Source: an uncultured Clostridia bacterium
Lineage (GTDB): Bacteria; Bacillota; Clostridia; UBA1381
Assembly: GCA_934454145.1 (NCBI GenBank)
Contig: CAKSFT010000003.1
Location: 1-64,000 of the forward strand
Direction: 5' to 3'
Length of the DNA stretch: 64,000 bases
Position numbers and translations under genes: made by a program
Part shown: positions 1 through 8,198 of the stretch, piece by piece
How positions within the stretch are numbered: position 1 is the stretch's first letter
Layout: each line of letters opens with the position of its first letter
Notes under the pieces: model-generated
Seen by the model: the letters and a program-made list of their open reading frames with translations, nothing else
Told to the model about the DNA's origin: nothing
The model's database searches: none

Positions 1-240
1 AGTTTTCAAAGTACAAGTGAAAGGCTTCCGTTTTCGTGGTTCGGAATTAACCCCTTCACTTGTTTGAAATGGGAGAGTGTTTTTGGGGGTGTTTTTCAAA
101 ATTTTTTAAAAAATTTTTTGAACGCGAAAAAGCCGCCTATTTCCCTCAAATTAGATGTCAATAGACGACTGATAGAAACGTTCATAATTTAGATGTTTAT
201 TTTGTTCTTAACAAATGGTAAAGTCCTGTTCAAGAACTTT
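1..240. other. gene-free left edge with an imperfect inverted repeat
   Basis: I see no convincing gene here. Positions 4-10 plus 13-21 (TTTCAAA, ACAAGTGAA) are mirrored at 55-69 (TTCACTTGT, TTGAAA), giving an imperfect hairpin with a loop of about 33 bases. An A/T-only palindromic stretch follows near 98-120. The segment adjoins mobile-element debris, so it may be the edge of an old integrated element, but nothing here proves that. Confidence 0.35.
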
Positions 241-262
241 CATCAAGCGGACTCGTTCATAT

Positions 263-443
263 TTATATAAATTTGATTTTGAGCTTTCTTATCTTGGCAG
301 AAAGCACTTTGCAGAGAACATTGGTCAACTCCATCGGTATATCTGCCTTGTGAAATTAGGTTGTTCTTCAAGCGAACAAGGGACTGAATAACCTGTCTGT
401 ATTCATCATCGGAAAGATATAAATGATATTTCTGATTTTTCAA
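263..443 (-). pseudogene. small mobile-element-type protein, frameshifted
   Basis: The gene starts at a TTG (443-441) seven bases after a perfect AGGAGG; a GTG at 452 lies inside the Shine-Dalgarno sequence and is unlikely. The N-terminal part (LKNQKYHLYLSDDEYRQVI..., then NNLISQGRYTDGVD) resembles a short uncharacterised protein common in integrative elements of gut Firmicutes. After GVDQ the open frame gives a low-complexity tail ending near 243. One base over, the frame reads VLCKVLSAKIRKLKIKFI and stops at 263-265, which is the end such proteins normally have. A single-base indel near 325 therefore probably broke it. The family assignment is from memory; the frame argument is seen directly. 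Confidence 0.6.
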
Positions 444-558
444 AGCAACCACCTCCTGTACTGCAATTATACAATAGGAAAGGATATAGGTGTAGTTTGC
501 GAATAATCCTCAATTATCGAAAAATGAACGAATTAACAGGGTAACGACCGCCTTGTCC

Positions 559-719
559 ATTAGCAAGATTTTTGGCTTGATTTTTTACGTCATTAGCAGA
601 GAGGGCATTTTCATTAGCAAAACAGCGATTTTTTTGCTAATTTTTATTAGCAAGCCGTCCATCTGAAAGGCGGACGAAATTAGTCCTAAATTCCATTAGC
701 AGACGGAGAATTTGCTAAT
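559..719. repeat. cluster of seven ATTAGCA heptamers
   Basis: ATTAGCA occurs in direct orientation at 559-565, 592-598, 613-619, 646-652 and 695-701, and inverted (TGCTAAT) at 635-641 and 713-719. Spacing is irregular (about 20-49 bases), so it is not a CRISPR. Such clusters are typical of binding sites for an integrase, excisionase or replication protein near an element end. The position just beyond the 3' end of a tRNA gene, a usual integration target, fits that, but no integrase gene is in the window. Confidence 0.6.
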
Positions 720-754
720 AAAAATCTGTGATTTTCTCGTTTTTGTTGTCTCCC

Positions 755-810
755 GGCAAAAATAAACTCCGCCGGAAACCCTTGATTTTACTGGGTTTTC
801 CGGCGGAGTT
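755..810 (-). terminator. Rho-independent terminator of tRNA-Arg
   Basis: A strong hairpin with arms at 766-781 and 793-809 (ACTCCGCCGGAAACCC against GGGTTTTCCGGCGGAGT) lies directly downstream of the minus-strand tRNA. On the minus strand it is followed by a T-rich run. Confidence 0.85.
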
Positions 811-811
811 T

Positions 812-888
812 TGGCGTTCCCGAGGTGATTCGAACACCCGACCTACCGCTTAGGAGGCGGTCGCTCTATCCAGCTGAGCTACGGAAAC
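812..888 (-). tRNA. tRNA-Arg (anticodon CCT)
   Basis: Read on the minus strand this folds as a complete cloverleaf. The acceptor stem pairs GTTTCCG with CGGGAAC (one T-G pair), the D arm holds AGCTGGATA, and the anticodon stem ACCGC/GCGGT encloses the loop CTCCTAA, so the anticodon is CCT. The T loop is TTCGAAT. The discriminator base and CCA are encoded (CCA at 812-814). Confidence 0.96.
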
Positions 889-906
889 ATCTTTAAAAGT
901 TATTCA

Positions 907-935
907 ATTTTAGGCTTAAATTAACTCATTGTCAA
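907..935 (-). promoter_or_regulatory. sigma-A promoter of tRNA-Arg
   Basis: On the minus strand, TTGACA (935-930), a 17-base spacer and TAAAAT (912-907) lie about 20 bases upstream of the mature tRNA 5' end at 888. Confidence 0.75.
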
Positions 936-1143
936 TCACTTTTGCTCCTAAGGCGGTCGTTGTAACTAATTCTTAGGAGGGGTTTATTATATCCATTTAA
1001 CTAAGAGGGCATCTCCAAAACGTATATATTTTACTATATATTTTGCAGAAAGTCAAGTATTAATCAAAAAAATATTCATATTTTAAGAAAAATGTCTTGG
1101 AAATCCCGAATGTTACAAAATTTATACAAATCATATACAGATA

Positions 1144-1172
1144 TTGAAGTTTTTTTGTAAATGTGTTATGAT
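1144..1172 (+). promoter_or_regulatory. promoter of the SLH-domain gene
   Basis: TTGAAG (1144-1149), a 17-base spacer and TATGAT (1167-1172) lie 35 bases before the start codon at 1208. Farther upstream, 889-1143 holds no gene, only an 8-bp inverted repeat (CTCCTAAG ... CTTAGGAG) around 954-988. Confidence 0.6.
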
Positions 1173-1207
1173 ATAAACAAGATATTGTATTTACAGGAGG
1201 GATTCCA

Positions 1208-3016
1208 ATGAAAAAAATATTGTGCGGAGTTTTGTCGGCATCTATGCTGCTGACAGGAATGTCGGCAGTATATGCCGAGGATACTTTTTCCGATTTGGGC
1301 ACAGTCAAATGGGCGGCGCCATACATAGAAGAAATGGCAGACATGGGATTTATCTCGGGATATGAAGACGGAACTTTCAGGCCGAACAATGATGTGACGC
1401 ATCTGGAGGGCTTGCTTTTGTTTTCACGTGCGCTCGGCTCAAACAGTGAGGCTATGGAAAAAATATTGAAGTATGCCGTTGACTCATACGGAGAAACGGT
1501 AAAAAAATATAATTTGTCATTCGGCTCTGATGAAGTTTGTTTTATGCTTTACAGAGGTGCGATTACGCCTGCCGAACTGGACGATTATATAGGCGAAAAA
1601 ACAAGAAATACACCGCTTAAGAGATACGAGGCGGCAATGCTTATCACAAAGGCGATGATGGCAGAAAAAGAGGCAAAGGCAGAGGTGCTGATTGATTTGG
1701 CATATACAGACGCCAAGACAATCCCGGCGGTTGCTTCAAAATACGTATATTATGTGACTGAAAACGAGATAATGAACGGCATGGACGGGAATATTTTCTC
1801 GCCGAACACAAATGTGAAGAGAAGCCAGATTGCCGTCATGCTTTCGAGAGCGGTTGACGAAATGGCGATAAGCTTTTTTGACACAACGGTGGAAAAGGTT
1901 GATGCTGAGGCAAAGAAGATTGAAACGACCGACGGCTCGTATGATTTTTCGACTGACACACAGATGTATGTCGAAGGCAAGCTGACCGCGGCTGAAAAGA
2001 TGCCGTCAGAGGTTTCGGCAGTGCTGACCGTCATAAGGGATAATCTGACTTTTGTCGATGCACTGGCATCGGAGCCCGATGAAGTGGTAAACGGAGTTTT
2101 TTATGAATATTTTTCGTCAAACGAAGTCCTGAATCTTCAGGTAAGACCGACGGGACAGTCAAAAAACCAGTATTATGAATGTGCAAAAGGTTTGAGCGTA
2201 ACAAGAAACGGTGAAAAGTCAAGCATAATCGATTTCAAAAAAGGCGACTATGTAACGCTTAAGCTTTCAAACGGGAAGGTGACGTCAATCTCTGCGGAAC
2301 AGCAGACAACTTATGTCAAAGATGCAACAATAAGTGACATAGAAATCGGTGATGACCTTGTGGTGAAAATCGAGCACGAGGACCCGAAGTATAATGGCAT
2401 GCCACTGAACATTGCAAACAATGTATCGGTGACAAAGAACGGTGCATCAAAAGAATTGTCCGACATATACCGCGGCGACAAGGTGACGCTGACCCTTGAG
2501 TACGGCCAGGTGACAAGAATTGTCGCAACATCAAGCAAAAAGACACTGGAAGGAAGTATAAGAGAAATACATATTTCGTCGGCTCCGTACATGGTTGTTT
2601 CGATAAACGGCACCGAAGAAAAATATGATATTCCTTCAACCGTTTCGATAAAAATAAATGGGGAGGACGGTTCTATTTATGATTTCAAGCTGGGCGACAC
2701 TGTGAAAATTACAATTGAAAGCCAGGCAATCACCGCAATTGCGGCAACTTCCGCGCAATCCGGGACATACAGCATCACAGCAGGTGTTGTCACGGCGATA
2801 AATTCTTCATATGGATTTATAAAGGTCAAATATGAAGTCAACGGCGTGTCCAAGGAAGAAACCGTTATGTGCAAAGACTCGACAGCGACCGTTGTAGACG
2901 CGGCAGGCAAGACAAGCAGCCTTAAGAACATCAACATAGGCGACGTTGTCACTGTACGCGGAACCATGGACAATGGTGCATTTGTGGCATCTGTAATTCT
3001 TATCGAATCCAAGTGA
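1208..3016 (+). CDS. SLH-domain surface protein with repeated beta-rich domain
   Basis: This 602-residue protein is probably exported and held on the wall by SLH domains. The start follows AGGAGGG by six bases. Residues 1-23 form a signal peptide ending VYA. Three SLH-like segments follow, at about 26-75 (FSDLG, ISGYEDGTFRPNNDVT), 90-150 (degenerate) and 160-215 (MNGMDGNIFSPNTNVKRSQ). From about 220 to the end, a unit of the type [SV-T/K-NG ... GDxVTL ... G-V-T-I] recurs at least four times, like small beta-barrel repeats. SLH domains bind pyruvylated secondary wall polysaccharide; the enzyme for that modification is encoded from 62428. The C-terminal repeats may bind carbohydrate or act as spacers; their role is unknown. 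Confidence 0.88.
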   Translation: MKKILCGVLSASMLLTGMSAVYAEDTFSDLGTVKWAAPYIEEMADMGFISGYEDGTFRPNNDVTHLEGLLLFSRALGSNSEAMEKILKYAVDSYGETVKKYNLSFGSDEVCFMLYRGAITPAELDDYIGEKTRNTPLKRYEAAMLITKAMMAEKEAKAEVLIDLAYTDAKTIPAVASKYVYYVTENEIMNGMDGNIFSPNTNVKRSQIAVMLSRAVDEMAISFFDTTVEKVDAEAKKIETTDGSYDFSTDTQMYVEGKLTAAEKMPSEVSAVLTVIRDNLTFVDALASEPDEVVNGVFYEYFSSNEVLNLQVRPTGQSKNQYYECAKGLSVTRNGEKSSIIDFKKGDYVTLKLSNGKVTSISAEQQTTYVKDATISDIEIGDDLVVKIEHEDPKYNGMPLNIANNVSVTKNGASKELSDIYRGDKVTLTLEYGQVTRIVATSSKKTLEGSIREIHISSAPYMVVSINGTEEKYDIPSTVSIKINGEDGSIYDFKLGDTVKITIESQAITAIAATSAQSGTYSITAGVVTAINSSYGFIKVKYEVNGVSKEETVMCKDSTATVVDAAGKTSSLKNINIGDVVTVRGTMDNGAFVASVILIESK

Positions 3017-3034
3017 CGATATAAAAACGGGTAT

Positions 3035-3073
3035 AAAAATGCTTTTTGCGCCCGGGGCTGCAAAAGCATTTTT
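3035..3073 (+). terminator. terminator after the SLH gene
   Basis: The arms AAAAATGCTTTTTGC (3035-3049) and GCAAAAGCATTTTT (3060-3073) form a hairpin ending in a T run, 18 bases after the stop codon. Confidence 0.8.
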
Positions 3074-3086
3074 CTAAAAAAGCAAA

Positions 3087-3111
3087 GAGGGTGTAAAATT
3101 TTTACACCCTC
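3087..3111. terminator. second hairpin in the same intergenic gap
   Basis: GAGGGTGTAAAA and its complement form a nearly perfect palindrome between the SLH gene and the permease gene. It could back up the first terminator or be an operator-like site. It has no clear T tail on the plus strand. Confidence 0.45.
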
Positions 3112-3167
3112 ATTGTTGCTATTAATGAGGAAAAATTATTGTTAAAAAAACAGGAGTGTAGGGCGTT

Positions 3168-4328
3168 ATGAAATTTACAAACAGGCACAGGCCGTGGATA
3201 TATATTTTCTTTCTTGCGGCGGCGATTGTTGTGTTTTATAAGATTATTGACCATTTTGATGTTTTCCTGTCGGGCGTTGCACAGGTGATAAAGGCGCTCA
3301 ATCCCTTTATTATAGGCTTTGTCATAGCATATCTTTTGAATCAGCCGTGCAATTCAATTGCAAGGCTGTGCAAAAAATCCAAGTCCAAATTTTTGCAGAA
3401 GCATGCGGACGGAATGGGCGTGCTTACGGTATATCTTGCGATTGTCATTATTTTTGCGATTGTCATGAGGATAGTGATTCCGGCATTGTACAAAAACCTT
3501 TCGGATTTGTTCGGCAATCTGCCTGCCTATGCAAGAGAAGGGGCAAGGGTTATCAATGATGTCCAGGACAAGCTGGGACTTAAACTGATAAATACGGAAT
3601 CGTTTTCTTTTGAAAATGCGATAAATTATTTCATCAAAGAAGTGGACTTGAGCCAGTTTGGCAAATATGCCGAAGGCGTTGTGAGCGCGACATCCGGGCT
3701 TATAAACATATTTATTTCTTTGATTGTATCGATTTATATGTGCATAGACAAAAAAAGAATCGGCAGGGCATTTCGAAGAATCATGTCGATAATATTTGTC
3801 AAAAATCATTCCGAAAGTATTTTTGATTATATAGGAAAAATCAATGATATATTTTCAAAATACATTTATTGCAAAGTTGTGGAGGCTGTCATCGTGACTG
3901 TTCTTTCAACCGTTGTTCTGAGTATTTTACGCATAAAATATGCGCTGATGCTGGGAATACTGATTGGTTCCATGAATCTGATACCGTATTTCGGTTCAAT
4001 CATTTCCACAGTTTTGTCGATACTCATAACAATCTTTTCAACCGGGATATTCCCGGCTGTGTGGACGGGTGTGGCGCTCTTGATACTCGAGCAGATAGAC
4101 GGTAATTTTATCGGCCCGAAAATCATAGGTGACATGCTTGATATGCGTCCCTTGTGGGTTATTTTCTCAGTTACAATCGGCGGCGGTCTTTTCGGGGTTG
4201 TCGGGTTGCTTTTGTCTGTCCCTGTCATGATGGTTATAAAGATGATTCTGAGCGACCTTTTGAACATGAAAGAAAAGCAGCTCTTGGGAGCACGCACAGA
4301 AAGCGGAAATGAGGGGAAGAATGAGTAG
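3168..4328 (+). CDS. AI-2E family transporter (PerM/YtvI-like permease)
   Basis: This 386-residue polytopic membrane protein has about eight hydrophobic segments. They fall in the family pattern: two at the N-terminus (13-60), one near 85-105, then a cluster at 175-350 including NLIPYFGSIIST and GPKIIGDMLDMRPLWVI, the conserved C-terminal signature. The family includes proposed autoinducer-2 exporters and sodium/proton antiporters; substrate cannot be told here. The next gene starts inside its last codons (ATGAGTAG overlap), so they are translationally coupled. Confidence 0.85.
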   Translation: MKFTNRHRPWIYIFFLAAAIVVFYKIIDHFDVFLSGVAQVIKALNPFIIGFVIAYLLNQPCNSIARLCKKSKSKFLQKHADGMGVLTVYLAIVIIFAIVMRIVIPALYKNLSDLFGNLPAYAREGARVINDVQDKLGLKLINTESFSFENAINYFIKEVDLSQFGKYAEGVVSATSGLINIFISLIVSIYMCIDKKRIGRAFRRIMSIIFVKNHSESIFDYIGKINDIFSKYIYCKVVEAVIVTVLSTVVLSILRIKYALMLGILIGSMNLIPYFGSIISTVLSILITIFSTGIFPAVWTGVALLILEQIDGNFIGPKIIGDMLDMRPLWVIFSVTIGGGLFGVVGLLLSVPVMMVIKMILSDLLNMKEKQLLGARTESGNEGKNE

Positions 4329-5538
4329 ATTGAGGGTTGCCGTCATAGGCGGCGGCGCGGCAGGCATTTTTGCGGCGCTTGCGGCGTCGGGAGATGCCGA
4401 AGTGACGATTTATGAAAAAAATGACCGTGTTGGAAAAAAAATACTTACGACGGGAAACGGCAGATGCAATCTTTCAAACACAGATGCGAATATGAGCAAT
4501 TACCACGGTGCGGACGTGGAATTTATTAAATATGTGGCAGATTCGTTTTGGGTGGAAGAAACGCTTGAAAGCTTTTCGCGCATGGGGCTTTTGTACAAGG
4601 TTGAAGAAGGCGGAAAGGTTTTTCCTTACAGCAACAGCGCGGCGTCGGTTTTGGACATTTTGCGCTCTGCGCTTGAAAGGAAAAATGTCAGTTTTGAATA
4701 TGGCTTTGAGGTGCGTGATGTCAGCAAAAGAAATGGCGTTTTTTTGCTGACATCATATGACGGAAAAACCGCCGAAGCAGACAGAGTTGTCGTGACGACA
4801 GGGGGAAAGGCATGCCCGTCGTCCGGCTCAAACGGAAGCGGATATGCAATTTTGCAGAGCTTTGGGCACCGTATTACGGAAATTTTTCCGTCGCTTGTGC
4901 AGATAAAGCTCAAAAATGATGTCCTGAAACCGCTCAACGGCCTGAAGATAAACGGGACAATTTCCGTGAAAAGCGGAAAGGAAACAGTGCGGCGCGAAAC
5001 GGGAGAGATTCTTTTTACCGACTATGGGTTTTCGGGTCCGGCAGCATTTGCCGTGTCGAGAGTTGTCGGAGAGAAAAGACATTGCGTTGCCGGGATAGAT
5101 ATGATGCCGGAATACGGCTATAGTGAGATTTGTGAAATGCTTTGCAGGGCAAGGAAGATAATGACAGAGGCGGAAGAACTGTTTAAAGGGATTATGCAAA
5201 AGCGAATCGGTCAACTGATGATAAAGAATGTTCTGGGTATAAAGATGAACAGCGATATAAAGCAAATCACCGACTCTGACATCAAACGCATTGCCGCAAA
5301 GGTGAAAAATTTTGAGGTTGAAACCGACGGCACAATGTCTTGGAACAACGCACAGGTCACAGCCGGAGGGGCTTTGACAGAGCAGTTTGACAAAAAGACA
5401 ATGCAATCAAAGCTTGTAAGCGGGCTATATGCTGCCGGCGAAGTGCTGGATATTGACGGCGACTGCGGCGGATACAATCTCCAATGGGCATGGGCAAGCG
5501 GATATACCGCCGGCAAAAACGCTGCAAAGGAAAGATGA
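4321..5538 (+). CDS. BaiN/HI0933-type FAD-dependent oxidoreductase
   Basis: I chose the ATG at 4321 because it follows GAGGGGA and leaves the dinucleotide-binding motif VAVIGGGAAGIF at residues 6-17; an in-frame ATG at 4309 lies upstream of that ribosome binding site. The 405-residue protein has NGRCNLSNT near 45-52, the helical insert in the middle, and the C-terminal FAD motif GDCGGYNLQWAWASG. These mark the BaiN/RdsA/YhiN family of flavoproteins, whose members reduce steroids or act on unknown substrates. It overlaps the permease gene by 8 bases and ends one base before the next flavoprotein gene. Confidence 0.85.
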   Translation: MSRLRVAVIGGGAAGIFAALAASGDAEVTIYEKNDRVGKKILTTGNGRCNLSNTDANMSNYHGADVEFIKYVADSFWVEETLESFSRMGLLYKVEEGGKVFPYSNSAASVLDILRSALERKNVSFEYGFEVRDVSKRNGVFLLTSYDGKTAEADRVVVTTGGKACPSSGSNGSGYAILQSFGHRITEIFPSLVQIKLKNDVLKPLNGLKINGTISVKSGKETVRRETGEILFTDYGFSGPAAFAVSRVVGEKRHCVAGIDMMPEYGYSEICEMLCRARKIMTEAEELFKGIMQKRIGQLMIKNVLGIKMNSDIKQITDSDIKRIAAKVKNFEVETDGTMSWNNAQVTAGGALTEQFDKKTMQSKLVSGLYAAGEVLDIDGDCGGYNLQWAWASGYTAGKNAAKER

Positions 5539-5539
5539 T

Positions 5540-7102
5540 ATGCTGAGGGTAAAAAATATAAAAATATATCCGCCGAATGATTTGTGCAGGCGGGACGTTG
5601 CGAAGCATTTGGGTATTGACGAAAATGAAATTATAGAGTATACTGTATTCAGACGTTCGATTGACGCGAGGAAAAAGGACAGCGCGCATTTTGTGTATAC
5701 TGTTGATGTCAGGGTGAAAGATGAGCACAGGGCGAAAAATGCGGAAAAAGTTGTTTATGAAAAGTATACCTTCCCGAAGGGACAAAAAAAGGAGAAACGG
5801 CCTTTGATTGTCGGGTGCGGCCCGGCAGGGCTGATGTGCGCGCTGATGCTTGCCGAAAACGGATTTCGGCCTGTTTTGATTGAACGCGGAGCATCGATGG
5901 AAGAGAGGACAGAATATGTCAGAAAATTCTGGGAAGAAGGAGTTCTGGACGAGAACACAAATGTCCAGTTTGGAGAAGGCGGTGCCGGCACGTTTTCGGA
6001 CGGAAAGCTGAACACCGGGATAAATGATGTGCGCTGTCGGCGGATTTTGGAAGAATTTGTGCGTTTCGGCGCACCGGAAAATATACTGTATGACGCAAAG
6101 CCGCATGTGGGCACCGATTGCCTGTGCAGAGTTGTCAGGGGAATCAGAAACCGCATAATTGAGTGCGGCGGCGAGGTTCGCTTTAAGAATAAACTTACGG
6201 ACATATTGATATCGGACGGAAAAGTATACGGCGCGGTCATTGAAAGCGATGACGGCGAATATATCGCGGAAACCGACGATATTGTCCTTGCGGCAGGTCA
6301 CAGCGCGGCGGATACTTTTGCCAAGCTTGCCGAAAAAAACATAAAAATGCGGAAAAAAGCTTTTTCTGTCGGTGTGCGGATTGAGCATAAACAGGAAATG
6401 ATAAACAAGAGCCAGTACGGCGACAGTTCACGATATTTTGGGAGTGCGGATTATAAGCTTTCGTGCCATATGCCCGACGGGCGAGGGGTTTATACCTTTT
6501 GTATGTGCCCGGGGGGATATGTTGTAAATTCTGCTTCCGGGAAGGGCACGGTGGTGACCAACGGTATGAGCTATAATGCGCGCAGCGGTGAAAATGCCAA
6601 CAGCGCCGTTTTGGTGAGCATTCTGCCGGAAGATATCCCGGGTGACAACCCGATGGAAGGATTCAGGTTCCAGAATAATATCGAAAAAAAGGCATTTGTC
6701 ATGGCAGGGTCAAATTACTTTTTGCCGTGCCAGAAGGTCGGCGATTTTCTGAAAGGTATGCCGTCCGAAACTTGCGCCCGAGTGCGGCCGACAGTGCGCC
6801 CCGGGGTGAAATTTTGTGACATATCATCAATATTTCCCGATTTTGTCATACAGGCGCTGAAAAATGCACTGCCGATATTCGACAGGAAGATAAAGGGGTT
6901 TGCCGCAGATGACGCATTGCTTACCGCGCCGGAAACGAGAAGCTCTTCGCCCGTCAGAGTTGTGAGGAACCCCGAAACCCTGGAATCGGTGAGTGTCAGC
7001 GGTCTTTATCCGTGCGGAGAAGGCGCGGGGTATGCCGGGGGCATTATGTCTGCTGCGGCGGACGGGATAAGATGTGCCGAGGCAGTTGTAAAACGCTGTT
7101 AA
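5540..7102 (+). CDS. NAD(P)/FAD-dependent oxidoreductase (COG2509-like)
   Basis: The true start is the ATG at 5540, one base after the stop of the previous gene and preceded by AAAGGAAAG. The 520-residue protein opens with an 85-residue alpha/beta domain (MLRVKNIKIYPPNDL...), then a Rossmann motif GCGPAGLMCALMLAENG, a NVQFGEGGAGTFSDGKLNTG segment and a C-terminal FAD closure GLYPCGEGAGYAGGIMSAAADG. This order is that of the uncharacterised FAD-utilising dehydrogenases common in Clostridia. Substrate is unknown. Tight spacing with two upstream genes makes a three-gene operon. Confidence 0.85.
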   Translation: MLRVKNIKIYPPNDLCRRDVAKHLGIDENEIIEYTVFRRSIDARKKDSAHFVYTVDVRVKDEHRAKNAEKVVYEKYTFPKGQKKEKRPLIVGCGPAGLMCALMLAENGFRPVLIERGASMEERTEYVRKFWEEGVLDENTNVQFGEGGAGTFSDGKLNTGINDVRCRRILEEFVRFGAPENILYDAKPHVGTDCLCRVVRGIRNRIIECGGEVRFKNKLTDILISDGKVYGAVIESDDGEYIAETDDIVLAAGHSAADTFAKLAEKNIKMRKKAFSVGVRIEHKQEMINKSQYGDSSRYFGSADYKLSCHMPDGRGVYTFCMCPGGYVVNSASGKGTVVTNGMSYNARSGENANSAVLVSILPEDIPGDNPMEGFRFQNNIEKKAFVMAGSNYFLPCQKVGDFLKGMPSETCARVRPTVRPGVKFCDISSIFPDFVIQALKNALPIFDRKIKGFAADDALLTAPETRSSSPVRVVRNPETLESVSVSGLYPCGEGAGYAGGIMSAAADGIRCAEAVVKRC

Positions 7103-7151
7103 TTACAATGTAATTAATTATAAATTTATTATCAAACAGGAGGAAAAAACT

Positions 7152-7583
7152 ATGTTAAAAGGAATCAGCCCAATACTGAAACCGGAGCTTTTGAAGATTT
7201 TGATGGAGATGGGGCACGGAGATGAAATTGTAATCTCGGACGGGAACTTCCCGGCGACGGCGATTGCACAAAGATTGGTGCGTCTGGACGGTTTGAATGT
7301 GCCGGAGGTGCTTGATGCGATTCTCGGTGTTATGCCGCTTGACCAGTATGTTGAAAAACAGGTTGCCCTGATGGAGGTTGTGCCGGGCGACACTTTTGTG
7401 CCGGTCATTTGGGATACATACAAAGAAATCATAAAGAAGCATGAGCCTGACGCGAAGATTGAGCATATAGAAAGATTTGCATATTATGAGAGGGCAAAGA
7501 AGGCATTTGCAGTTGTTTATACCAGTGAGAAATCACAGTATGCAAATATAATTCTGAAAAAGGGCTGTGTAATTGACAAATAA
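7152..7583 (+). CDS. fucU: RbsD/FucU-family sugar mutarotase, probably L-fucose mutarotase
   Basis: The 143-residue product matches the FucU branch of the family along its whole length: MLKGISPILKPELLKILMEMGHGDEIVISDGNFP at the start, the central VALMEV, and FAYYERAKKAFAVVYTSE near the C-terminus. The family interconverts the alpha and beta anomers of L-fucose or ribose in the cytosol. A strong AGGAGG precedes the start by nine bases. No other fucose gene lies nearby, so the specificity is inferred from family features only. It may be read together with the stalk-domain gene 11 bases downstream. Confidence 0.8.
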   Translation: MLKGISPILKPELLKILMEMGHGDEIVISDGNFPATAIAQRLVRLDGLNVPEVLDAILGVMPLDQYVEKQVALMEVVPGDTFVPVIWDTYKEIIKKHEPDAKIEHIERFAYYERAKKAFAVVYTSEKSQYANIILKKGCVIDK

Positions 7584-7594
7584 GGGAGGAAAAT

Positions 7595-8029
7595 ATGAAA
7601 AGAATTTTTTCACTGATATTTTGTTTTGTGCTGTCTTTGTCGTGCATGGCTTCGGCATATGCGGCTGACAGTGTGAATATCTTGCTGAACGGGGAAAAAT
7701 TTGAGTCGGATACAGAGCCTTTTATTGAACAAAACCGCACAATGGTGCCGGTGAGGGCGATTTTTGAGGCGATGGGGGCGCAGGTTAGATGGGACGAAGA
7801 AAACAAAACCGTCCTGATGGTCAGACAGAAAGATGACGTTTTCACAAGCGTTGTTCTCCAGATTGGGCTGGACAAGGCCTTTGTCAACAGCGAATCTGTT
7901 GCTTTGGACGCCCCGGCAAAGATTGTCGGAAACAGGACATATGTTCCACTGAGATTTATCATTGAAGCCTTTGACGAAAATATCACATGGGACGATGCGT
8001 CAAGGACTGTGTCGATTGTTACAAAATAA
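7595..8029 (+). CDS. secreted stalk-domain (copper amine oxidase N-like) protein
   Basis: The 144-residue protein has a signal peptide (MKKIFSLIFCFVLSLSCMASAYA, cleavage after residue 24). The rest is one copper-amine-oxidase-N-terminal-like domain: ILLNGEKFES, FIEQNRTMVPVRAIFEAMGAQVRW, NRTYVPLRFIIEAFDENITW, SIVTK. In Clostridia this 'stalk' domain is a common surface module, without catalytic residues, thought to mediate wall attachment or assembly. Here it stands alone. Start follows AAGGGAGGA. A terminator follows directly. Confidence 0.85.
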   Translation: MKRIFSLIFCFVLSLSCMASAYAADSVNILLNGEKFESDTEPFIEQNRTMVPVRAIFEAMGAQVRWDEENKTVLMVRQKDDVFTSVVLQIGLDKAFVNSESVALDAPAKIVGNRTYVPLRFIIEAFDENITWDDASRTVSIVTK

Positions 8030-8032
8030 AAT

Positions 8033-8071
8033 AAAAAAGCGTTGCCGCACGGAAGAATGGCAACGTTTTTT
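8033..8071 (+). terminator. terminator after the stalk-domain gene
   Basis: CGTTGCC and GGCAACG form a hairpin, preceded by an A run and followed by six T residues. Confidence 0.82.
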
Positions 8072-8093
8072 ATTTTGCCGCAGAGTAGGGGTA

Positions 8094-8163
8094 CTTTGAT
8101 ATAATAAAAGTTTATCAAAGCATACTTTGGAATGACGAAAAGGACAAAGTTTTGTGTTATAAT
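8094..8163 (+). promoter_or_regulatory. extended -10 promoter with an upstream inverted repeat
   Basis: TGTTATAAT (8155-8163) is an extended -10 element 36 bases before the ATG at 8199. Upstream, CTTTGATA (8094-8101) and TATCAAAG (8113-8120) form an 8-bp inverted repeat that could be an operator. No clear -35 is seen. Confidence 0.45.
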
Positions 8164-8198
8164 CATTGAGAAATTTATAATATGTGGAGGACTGCAGT

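Noticed and set aside
559..719. Possible CRISPR array from repeated ATTAGCA
   Set aside because: Repeats are 7 bases, irregularly spaced and in both orientations; no cas gene is present.
954..988. Second tRNA fragment resembling the anticodon arm of tRNA-Arg
   Set aside because: CTCCTAAGGCGGTCG resembles part of the tRNA, but no acceptor or T arm follows; treated as an inverted repeat.
5357..6388. Minus-strand open frame of 343 codons
   Set aside because: Antisense shadow of the two FAD oxidoreductase genes, rich in R, F and H as expected for a reversed frame.
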